From an uncultured Planctomycetaceae bacterium (GTDB lineage Bacteria; Planctomycetota; Planctomycetia; Pirellulales; UBA1268): a stretch of 5,164 nucleotides of DNA. The stretch covers positions 1 to 5,164 of the forward strand of contig CAJBSQ010000197.1 in the NCBI GenBank assembly GCA_903958265.1, in the 5' to 3' direction. A program made the position numbers and the translations under genes. Shown piece by piece: positions 1 through 5,164 of this stretch. The notes below the pieces were generated by a model that saw nothing but the letters and a program-made list of their open reading frames with translations, was not told where the DNA came from and ran no database searches. Numbering within the stretch: the stretch's first letter is position 1; each line of letters opens with the position of its first letter.

Positions 1-63
1 CGAGAAGAAAGCGGTACTCACCACATTCGAACAGGTGCATCGAGCCAGAAACGGCCTGCGCTG

Positions 64-87
64 CGCCGCAGAAAGTTACTTGCGGCG
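64..87. repeat. Short inverted repeat, 7-bp stem
   Basis: CGCCGCA at 64-70 is exactly complementary to TGCGGCG at 81-87, with a 10-base loop between. Neither strand carries a T-run after the stem, so it is not a canonical intrinsic terminator. It could be an RNA hairpin or chance in GC-rich DNA. Confidence 0.4.
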
Positions 88-273
88 GCTTCTGAGGGTT
101 CCTGACTGCGTTCAGACTCATCTTTGATTTCTGTTCCAGAGGACTTCGGGGAATTTGGAGGGGCGTTGGAGTGGTGCCGTGATCCATTCTCTCAAGGATA
201 GTCTGGTCAATGGCACGCCCCAGCCGCGAAACGCTCGAGGACATGCCGTTGACCGGGCTATCTTCTCGCTGCA

Positions 274-292
274 CGCAGGTAGAAAACCTGCG
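274..292 (-). terminator. Candidate hairpin downstream of the SDR gene
   Basis: CGCAGGT at 274-280 pairs perfectly with ACCTGCG at 286-292 around the 5-base loop AGAAA. It lies about 40 bases past the stop codon of the minus-strand SDR gene, where an operon end would be expected. On the minus strand the stem is not followed by a T-tract, so it would be an atypical terminator or a 3'-end stabilising hairpin rather than a classical Rho-independent site. The symmetric stem gives no strand information; minus is assigned only from the position after the gene. Confidence 0.3.
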
Positions 293-332
293 GCTACGGT
301 GAAACCCGCCGGCACCAGCCCACGTGGCTCGG

Positions 333-1106
333 TCACGCCCGGCGGAAGCCGCCGTTGACGGGGAGCACCTGCCCGGTGACGAAGGCCGCCGCCGGTGACA
401 CGAGAAAATGCACCGCGTGCGCCACGTCTTCCGGCGTGCCCCAGCGACCCAGCATGCTCTCCCGCACCGCCCGCCGCTGCCAGGCTGCGCTGGCGTGCTC
501 GCCCCAGGCCGTCTTGATCCACCCCGGGGCCACGCAGTTGACGCGAACCTTCGGCCCGAGCGAACGGGCGGCACTCCGCGTGAACGCCATCACCGCCCCC
601 TTTGCGGCCGCGAACAGTTCGCCGCTGTCGCCCTCCATGCCCACGGCTGCCTGATCCCAGCCGATCGTCACGATCGTGCCGCCGTCGCGGTCTGCCATCC
701 AGCGGCCGAAGGCCCGGGTGAGCGTGAGCGTGGCAACCACATCAACGGCCAGGAGCGTGTCGAGTTTGCGGCGGAAGTCCCAGCCGGCCGCCTCGCCGGT
801 GAGCACATCGGCGCCCGCGACGAGCACGAGCGTGTCGATGGCGGGCAGCGCCGCCGTCGCCTCGGCGACCAGCCGTTCGGTGGCTCCCGCGTCAGCGAGG
901 TCGGCCAGGAACGTGCCCGCGGCTGACCCCTGGGCGGCCAGCGCCGCTGACACCTCGGCCGCTCCGCTCGCCGACCGGCCATGCACCGCCACCCGCGCTC
1001 CCGCGGCAGCGAGTTCGAGCGCCACGGCACGGCCGATGCCCCGGGTGCCGCCTGTGACCAGGGCGGTGCGGCCTACGAGATCGACCTTCACGGCGGGGTC
1101 GCTCAC
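333..1106 (-). CDS. SDR-fold oxidoreductase with replaced catalytic residues
   Basis: A 257-residue protein of the short-chain dehydrogenase/reductase superfamily, the normal length for a classical SDR, presumably cytosolic. The nucleotide-binding motif TGGTRGIG is at residues 18-25, HGR at 42-44 (Arg suggests NADPH preference), Asp69 in the adenine-binding position, VNCVAPGW at 189-196 and a standard C-terminal TGQVLPVNGG at 244-253. The active site is odd: the segment that should read YxxxK is F165-AAA-K169, the usual catalytic Ser after strand 5 is replaced in IGWDQ (148-152), NNAG is LVAG (95-98), and the helix-4 Asn is Asp122. I chose the GTG at 1106 because it overlaps the upstream TGA (GTGA) and has GAGGG eight bases ahead. 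The ATG at 1229 would add 41 residues that only shadow the propeller gene. It is coupled to that gene. The fold is secure; substrate and even catalytic activity are unknown. A conventional ketoacyl reductase (FabG-like) annotation would be misleading. Confidence 0.88.
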   Translation of the reverse strand: MSDPAVKVDLVGRTALVTGGTRGIGRAVALELAAAGARVAVHGRSASGAAEVSAALAAQGSAAGTFLADLADAGATERLVAEATAALPAIDTLVLVAGADVLTGEAAGWDFRRKLDTLLAVDVVATLTLTRAFGRWMADRDGGTIVTIGWDQAAVGMEGDSGELFAAAKGAVMAFTRSAARSLGPKVRVNCVAPGWIKTAWGEHASAAWQRRAVRESMLGRWGTPEDVAHAVHFLVSPAAAFVTGQVLPVNGGFRRA

Positions 1107-2764
1107 GGTGCGGGCCCTCGGGCGGCCAGAGGCAGCCGGTAGCCGGCTGCCTCTTCCGCGTTGCGAACCAGCAACCGGTCGCCGGTGAGGCAAAGGGTGT
1201 TCCATGTCTGGCCGTCGAGCGCCGCACACCGCCCGCGCACGAGATGCTTCTCAGGAGCACAGTCGGCAACCACCACCTCGCCCGACTCCGCCTGCACCAG
1301 CAGCAGTCCGCCCACGCGGAGCACCTGCCCCTGGCCGTACCGCCCCCCCTTCCACTTCCGCTTCCCGTCGGCGAGCGATACGCACTCCAGAATGCCATCG
1401 GAGAGGCCGTAGGCATGGCCGTCGTGGATCACGACGTTGGTGAACTTCGTCTTGAGGAGGCTGGGCTGCCGCCAGACCGCCGTGTAGGTGACTGGCTCAC
1501 CCGGCTGCGGCCCGAAGACGGCGGCCCCCACCCCGTAGCCTTTGGAGATGAAGATCCGTCCGCCCTCGAGCAGATGCGGCTGAGAACAGGTGGCATCGGA
1601 GTTGGAGTGGCCGGGCCAGCCGAACCGCCAGCGCACGCTGCCGTCGGCCGGATCGTAGCCTGCGACGCTCGCCTCATCGACCGTGAGCACGAGCTCGCGA
1701 CCGTCCACGGTCACCAGCTGCGGCGTGACATAACTGATCTGCTCCGTGCCGCCGGTCCAGCGGCGTTCGCCCGTCGCGCGGTCGTAGGCCACGAGCGACA
1801 CATTGCCGCCATCCTTGCCGGGCCCGCCCCCCGGCACGATCACGAGCGAGCCGGCGACCAGCGGCGATCCCGCCCGGCCCCAGGGAATGGCCGCAGCATG
1901 GGCTGCCGGGGAGATCCCGAGGTCGTCGAGCACGTTCTTCTTCCAGAGCACGCGGCCGCCAGCGCCGTCGATGGCATGCAGCCAGCCGGTGGCGCCGGTC
2001 GCATACACCACCCCGCCAGCGATCGAGGGCGTCGACCGCGGCCCCACTCCGCCGAGCACCGTCTCGTGGCGGGCCGGCACCGCCACCGTCCACTCGACGT
2101 CGCCGGTCGTGACCGATTGGCAGGAGATGATCTCGTCGTCGCCGCGTTGCTCGAGCGTGACGGCATGGTCGCCGCAGGTCGCGAAGCCGCTCCAGCCGGC
2201 GCCGATCGCCCGCCGCCAGAGCCGCTCCGGGGGCCGCGACTCCCAGGCCGGGTCGAGGATCGGCCCTTCGAGCGACCCCGATCCCGTCGGCCCCAAAAAC
2301 CTGGGGAAGTCGCCGGGGGTCTCGGCCCATGCCGCCGCCTCGACGGCCGCCTTCGCCGGAGCCACCTGCGGCAGCAGCCGATCGCGGGACGGGCTCCAGC
2401 GAAACACGAGCTGCGGCACCAGATCGCCCGACACCCGTTCGATGCGGAAGATCGCGCAGGCCGCCGCCACGATCCCGAGCAGGCCGAGCCCGACCGCCCG
2501 CTTCAGCCGCCACGGATGGCCGCTCTCGACGAGAAACCAGACCAGCACCGACATCACGGCCGAGAAGCCGAGGATCAGCGTGATGATGTTGCGGACGGCG
2601 GCATCCACAATGCTGCCGACGAGCGGCTCCAGCAGCCCCAGGCAGACCATCACGCTGGCGGCGGCCAGCGATGCGAGCCCCACGAACACGCGGCGGGGGG
2701 GACGGAGTGGCCGCTGGGTGGAGGCGGCACGGGGGGGCGAGGGGGCGCGACGGCGTCGGTTCAT
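1103..2764 (-). CDS. Membrane-anchored PQQ-like beta-propeller protein
   Basis: A 553-residue protein. The N-terminus is Arg/Pro-rich (1-25), followed by three hydrophobic segments at about 26-48, 57-80 and 89-106. The loop between the second and third is basic (HPWRLKR), so by the positive-inside rule the N-terminus is cytoplasmic and the large C-terminal domain outside the membrane. A linker ends with DFPRFLGPTGSG (152-163). The rest is a BamB/PQQ-type propeller: blade-end motifs with Gly and Trp recur at W225, W274, W336, W379 and W471, and the last blade has TWN (520-522) and LLVRN (531-535). Such propellers are common in planctomycetes, usually with no known substrate; most do not bind PQQ, and I see no dehydrogenase domain. 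The ATG at 2764 is the only sensible start and lacks a clear Shine-Dalgarno. The stop overlaps the SDR start by four bases. Roles in protein assembly, ligand binding or scaffolding are guesses. Confidence 0.9.
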   Translation of the reverse strand: MNRRRRAPSPPRAASTQRPLRPPRRVFVGLASLAAASVMVCLGLLEPLVGSIVDAAVRNIITLILGFSAVMSVLVWFLVESGHPWRLKRAVGLGLLGIVAAACAIFRIERVSGDLVPQLVFRWSPSRDRLLPQVAPAKAAVEAAAWAETPGDFPRFLGPTGSGSLEGPILDPAWESRPPERLWRRAIGAGWSGFATCGDHAVTLEQRGDDEIISCQSVTTGDVEWTVAVPARHETVLGGVGPRSTPSIAGGVVYATGATGWLHAIDGAGGRVLWKKNVLDDLGISPAAHAAAIPWGRAGSPLVAGSLVIVPGGGPGKDGGNVSLVAYDRATGERRWTGGTEQISYVTPQLVTVDGRELVLTVDEASVAGYDPADGSVRWRFGWPGHSNSDATCSQPHLLEGGRIFISKGYGVGAAVFGPQPGEPVTYTAVWRQPSLLKTKFTNVVIHDGHAYGLSDGILECVSLADGKRKWKGGRYGQGQVLRVGGLLLVQAESGEVVVADCAPEKHLVRGRCAALDGQTWNTLCLTGDRLLVRNAEEAAGYRLPLAARGPAP

Positions 2765-2844
2765 GACACACTTTTACTGGAAGATCCCCGGCCATGCGAC
2801 TACACTCGCCGCGACGAATGCTCCGCACGTCCGCAGGACACGGC
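2765..2844. promoter_or_regulatory. Divergent intergenic region with weak promoter candidates
   Basis: These 80 bases separate the start of the propeller gene (minus) from the chosen start of the cystathionine synthase (plus), so both promoters should lie here or just inside the genes. For the plus strand, TACACT at 2801-2806 matches four of six -10 bases, with only a poor -35 (TGGAAG, 2778-2783) at 17-base spacing. For the minus strand, TAAAAG (complement of 2771-2776) is a weak -10. It is too short for a SAM riboswitch plus promoter, and no operator is recognised. Confidence 0.35.
2835..2838 (+). promoter_or_regulatory. Ribosome binding site deciding the metB start
   Basis: AGGA lies six bases before the ATG at 2845. 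The in-frame ATGs at 2794 and 2818 have no comparable signal and sit at or before the expected transcription start, so 2845 is preferred. Confidence 0.5.
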
Positions 2845-4095
2845 ATGCTTACGACCAATCCTCCCGACCCGGCCCGGCCGTCGCCGGACACCCCCAGCGC
2901 CGGGACCTCCGCGGCCGGCCACCAGCCAGGCCCGTCGACGGCGGCGGTGCACGCCGGTGAGGCCCGCCAAAAACCGGGCTACTCGCTCACCGACCCGATC
3001 TTCGCGTCGAGCACCTACACCTTCAGCGACACCCAGTCGATCATCGACTTCATCGAGCAGAAGCAGGTCCGCGAGGAGTACGGCCGCTACGGCAATCCCG
3101 GCGAGCGGGTGGTGGAAGACAAACTCGCCGCCCTCGAGGGGGGCGAACAGGCCGTGCTCTTCGCCAGCGGAATGGCGGCGCTCGTTGGGCTGCTGATGGC
3201 CCACGTCAGCGCGGGAGACGAGATTGTCTTCTTCGACGAGTGCTACCACCGCAGCCGCGAGTTTTGTCGGAAGCACCTGACGCGATTCGGCGTCGGGTTC
3301 CGCGAGGTGAAGACCTGCGACTACGCCGCGATGGAAGCGGCGATCACGCCGCGGACGAAGTTCCTCGTCAGCGAGTCTCCCACAAACCCGCACCTGAGCG
3401 TCGTCGACATCGAGCAGTTTGCCGACATCGGCCGCCGCCGCGGCGTCCGCACGCTCATCGACGCCACCCTCTGCACGCCCTACAACCTCAAGCCGCTCGC
3501 GGCCGGTGTCGATTTCGTGCTCCACTCGGCCACCAAGTACCTCGGCGGCCACAACGACCTGCTCGCGGGCACGGTGATCGGCTCGGCCGAACTGATGGAG
3601 CCGGTGCGAAACCTTCGCGGGATCATGGGAGGCGTCAACTCCCCACACAACGCCTACCTGCTCGGCCGCGGCCTCAAGACGCTCGCCCTGCGGATGGAGC
3701 GGCACAACGCCAACGGCCTCGCCGTGGCCGGGTTTCTGGAGCGGCACCCGCGGGTGGAGCGGGTGCTCTATCCGGGCCTCGAGAGCCACCCCTACCACCA
3801 GATCGCCGCCCGCACGATGCGGGGCTGCGGCGGGCTCGTGACGTTCTTCCTCAAAGACGCCGACTGGCGGAAGACCGCGAACGTGATCGACGCGGTGCGA
3901 ATCCCGCGGATCGGGCCGAGCCTCGGCGGCGTCGAGTCGCTGATCGAGCAGCCGCTCGTGATGAGCTACTGGAACTACACCCCCGCCGAGCGGGCCGCAT
4001 TTCGGATCCCCGACAACATGATCCGCATGGCCTGCGGAATCGAAGATGCCGACGATCTCATGGCCGATCTGGCTCAGGCTCTCGATCGGGCGTGA
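2845..4095 (+). CDS. Cystathionine gamma-synthase, plant-type motifs (PLP enzyme)
   Basis: A 416-residue cytosolic PLP enzyme of the Cys/Met metabolism family. It should join an activated homoserine to cysteine, giving cystathionine for methionine synthesis. A Pro-rich, probably disordered leader (about 1-32) precedes the catalytic domain. Visible features: EYGRYGNP at 78-85 (Tyr79 and Arg81 bind the PLP phosphate of the partner subunit), SGM 108-110, the cofactor-stacking Tyr134 in CYHRSREF, SESPTNP 176-182, Asp206 facing the pyridine nitrogen, the Schiff-base lysine Lys231 in HSATKYLGGHND, GGVES 361-365, MSYW 373-376 and the carboxylate-binding Arg394. As I recall them, EYGRYGNP, the GGVES...QP..MSYW block and the C-terminal ED..DL..D..QAL pattern match plant cystathionine gamma-synthases more than enterobacterial MetB. 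NPG replaces the usual NPT after the Arg. Gene two lies 56 bases downstream. An in-frame start at 2794 would add 17 residues. Related sulfhydrylases or lyases are less likely alternatives. Confidence 0.85.
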   Translation: MLTTNPPDPARPSPDTPSAGTSAAGHQPGPSTAAVHAGEARQKPGYSLTDPIFASSTYTFSDTQSIIDFIEQKQVREEYGRYGNPGERVVEDKLAALEGGEQAVLFASGMAALVGLLMAHVSAGDEIVFFDECYHRSREFCRKHLTRFGVGFREVKTCDYAAMEAAITPRTKFLVSESPTNPHLSVVDIEQFADIGRRRGVRTLIDATLCTPYNLKPLAAGVDFVLHSATKYLGGHNDLLAGTVIGSAELMEPVRNLRGIMGGVNSPHNAYLLGRGLKTLALRMERHNANGLAVAGFLERHPRVERVLYPGLESHPYHQIAARTMRGCGGLVTFFLKDADWRKTANVIDAVRIPRIGPSLGGVESLIEQPLVMSYWNYTPAERAAFRIPDNMIRMACGIEDADDLMADLAQALDRA

Positions 4096-4125
4096 GTCCC
4101 TGTCCTGCTGGTCCCTGTCCTGCCG
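4096..4125 (+). repeat. 15-bp tandem duplication between the two PLP enzyme genes
   Basis: GTCCCTGTCCTGCTG (4096-4110) is followed directly by GTCCCTGTCCTGCCG (4111-4125); the two copies differ at one base. The first copy begins immediately after the stop codon of the upstream gene. It looks like a recent local duplication by slippage. It forms no evident hairpin and has no known function. Confidence 0.85.
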
Positions 4126-4139
4126 GTTCTCGCTCCACC

Positions 4140-4143
4140 GGAG
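4140..4143 (+). promoter_or_regulatory. Ribosome binding site of the second PLP enzyme
   Basis: GGAG is eight bases ahead of the ATG at 4152, a normal Shine-Dalgarno spacing, and fixes the start of the second enzyme. Confidence 0.55.
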
Positions 4144-4151
4144 ACCCCCGC

Positions 4152-5164
4152 ATGCTGTCTCGCGCTGCGTTTCGAACCCGGGCGATCCACGTGGGCCAGG
4201 AACCCGATCCCGCCACGGGGGCGGTGGTGCCGCCGATCCATCTCGCCAGCACCTTCGTGCAGCCCGACGCCTCGATGACGTCGGCCTACGACTACGCCCG
4301 CACCGGCAGCCCCACCCGGCACGCCTTCGAAAAGACGCTCGCCAACCTTGACGGTGGCACCCGGGCGCTCGCCTTCGCCTCGGGCATGGCGGCCACCCAC
4401 TGCGCCACGATGCTCCTGGCCCCCGGCGACGAAATCGTCACGGGCACCGACATCTACGGCGGCACCTGGCGGCTCTTCAACCGGCTGCTCGCCGAGCGAG
4501 GCATCGTGGTGAAGGCCGTGAACACCGCCGACACCGCGGCCGTCGCCCAGGCCGTCGGCCCGCAGACAAAGCTCGTGTGGGTGGAGTCGCCGGGGAATCC
4601 CCTGCTCACGATCACCGACATCGAGGCCTGCAGCCGGATCGCGCACGACTGCGGAGCGCTGCTCGCCTGCGATGCCACGCTGACGACGCCCGCCCTCTCG
4701 CGGCCGCTCGAACTCGGCGCCGACATCGTGATGCACTCGGCCACCAAGTCGATCGGCGGTCATAGCGACCTGCTCGGCGGAGCGCTCGTCGTCCACGACG
4801 CCGAACTCGGCACGCGGCTGCACTGGCTGCAAAACGCCACCGGCGCGGTGATGGGGCCGCTGGAGGCGTATCTCTGCTCGCGGGGCCTGAAGACGCTCGA
4901 ACTCCGCGTGCTGGCCCAGTCGGCGACGGCGCTGCGGCTCGCGGAGTGGCTCGCGGGGCATCCGGCGGTGACGACGGTGCACTACCCCGGACTGCCGGGC
5001 CACCCGGGCCACGCGCTGGCGATGCGGCAGATGGCGGCGGGGGGCACGATCGTGAGCTTCGAGGTCGCGGGCTCCCTCGCCGACGCCCGGCGGGTCGTCG
5101 AGTCGACCACGCTCTTCCAGCTCTCCGAGAGCCTCGGCGCGGTGGAGTCGCTGATCGAGATCCC
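4152..5164 (+). CDS. Cystathionine lyase/synthase family PLP enzyme, 3' end missing
   Basis: An open frame runs from ATG 4152 to the window edge without a stop: 337 full codons of a protein usually 380-400 long, so only the C-terminal end is absent. It belongs to the same family as its upstream neighbour but is clearly diverged. Visible: the start IHVGQEPDPATGAVVPPIH (12-30), Tyr48 and Arg50 in YARTGSPTR (phosphate binding), SGM 77-79, Tyr102 in IYGGTWRLF, ESPGNP 145-150, Asp174, Schiff-base Lys199 in HSATKSIGGHSD, and SLGAVESLIE near the cut, with Glu332 at the position typical of cystathionine-handling members. YGGT and the overall style suit a cystathionine beta- or gamma-lyase. Placed 56 bases after a gamma-synthase, a lyase releasing homocysteine is the best guess; a second synthase, homocysteine synthase or methionine gamma-lyase cannot be excluded. 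Asn to Ser in GSPTR and Gly to Ala in SLGA are mild departures. Expected cytosolic, co-transcribed with the gene before it. Confidence 0.87.
   Translation, partial: MLSRAAFRTRAIHVGQEPDPATGAVVPPIHLASTFVQPDASMTSAYDYARTGSPTRHAFEKTLANLDGGTRALAFASGMAATHCATMLLAPGDEIVTGTDIYGGTWRLFNRLLAERGIVVKAVNTADTAAVAQAVGPQTKLVWVESPGNPLLTITDIEACSRIAHDCGALLACDATLTTPALSRPLELGADIVMHSATKSIGGHSDLLGGALVVHDAELGTRLHWLQNATGAVMGPLEAYLCSRGLKTLELRVLAQSATALRLAEWLAGHPAVTTVHYPGLPGHPGHALAMRQMAAGGTIVSFEVAGSLADARRVVESTTLFQLSESLGAVESLIEI

Larger units (their letters stand above)
1..332. other. Gene-poor region of lower GC at the left edge
   Basis: No convincing gene is seen in these 332 bases. By hand count GC is about 59 percent, clearly below the flanking coding DNA. 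A plus-strand frame is open from base 2 to a TGA at 125-127 and could be the last 41 codons of a gene entering from the left; its peptide looks helical and Arg-rich, but I recognise no family and third positions are only weakly GC-biased, so it may be chance. A 67-codon plus-strand frame at 155-358 runs antisense into the end of the SDR gene and shows no coding signs. The stretch does hold two short perfect hairpins, listed separately, and an 8-bp palindrome CCACGTGG at 320-327. It most likely represents intergenic DNA downstream of the minus-strand operon. Confidence 0.5.

Noticed and set aside
271..320. Possible tRNA or riboswitch around the hairpin at 274-292
   Set aside because: No cloverleaf, no T-loop GGTTCRA pattern and no known riboswitch core could be fitted; only one short stem is clear.
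118..522. 134-codon minus-strand frame at the end of the SDR gene
   Set aside because: Over its upstream half it is an out-of-frame shadow of the SDR; the rest has no coding features.
1107..1229. 41-codon N-terminal extension of the SDR from the ATG at 1229
   Set aside because: The extra residues are a different-frame reading of the propeller's last blade. The GTG at 1106 has a binding site and starts just before the first SDR strand.
1674..2891. 405-codon minus-strand frame
   Set aside because: Arg/Gly/Ala-rich product in another frame of the propeller gene with no family features; it also crosses the divergent promoter region.
1803..2960. 385-codon plus-strand frame
   Set aside because: Low-complexity Pro/Ser/Arg product antisense to the propeller gene and running into the next gene out of frame.
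1244..3196. 650-codon open frame on the plus strand, antisense to the propeller gene
   Set aside because: The product is a His/Arg/Pro-rich string with no domain, and the opposite strand encodes a clear propeller. Long antisense frames are expected in GC-rich coding DNA.
2800..3798. 332-codon minus-strand frame
   Set aside because: Antisense shadow of the cystathionine gamma-synthase gene, which has complete catalytic motifs.
4074..5012. 312-codon minus-strand frame
   Set aside because: Antisense shadow of the second PLP enzyme; Arg/Gly-rich with no recognisable domain.

Overview
The window is GC-rich bacterial DNA from an organism most likely in the Planctomycetota. That guess rests on the PQQ-like beta-propeller with its aromatic/Phe-Pro 'FLGP' linker and last-blade 'TWN...LLVRN' motif, a protein style abundant in planctomycetes, and on the high-GC codon use. 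It is an inference, not proven by any marker gene. There are four genes in two divergent pairs. No RNA gene, CRISPR array, insertion sequence or phage gene was recognised.

Left part, minus strand: a membrane-anchored PQQ-like beta-propeller protein (1103-2764) is followed, with a 4-nt stop/start overlap, by a short-chain dehydrogenase/reductase-fold protein (333-1106). The overlap makes a translationally coupled two-gene operon very likely. The SDR keeps the Rossmann nucleotide-binding motif and the catalytic Lys, but the usual catalytic Ser and Tyr (and the helix-4 Asn) are replaced. This is the most unusual feature of the window. Downstream of it (1-332) is a stretch of lower GC with no convincing gene and two 7-bp perfect hairpins.

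Right part, plus strand: after an 80-bp divergent intergenic region come two consecutive PLP-dependent Cys/Met-metabolism enzymes. The first (2845-4095) is complete and resembles cystathionine gamma-synthase, with motifs closest to the plant-type enzyme. The second (4152 to the window edge) is a related paralogue, probably a cystathionine lyase, cut by the end of the window. Together they would make cystathionine from an activated homoserine plus cysteine and then cleave it, i.e. transsulfuration towards homocysteine and methionine. The 56-bp gap between them contains a 15-bp tandem duplication.

The two pairs have no obvious shared function. I see ordinary sulfur amino acid metabolism beside a planctomycete-style surface/propeller protein and a divergent SDR; I do not see evidence for a wholly new multi-gene system.
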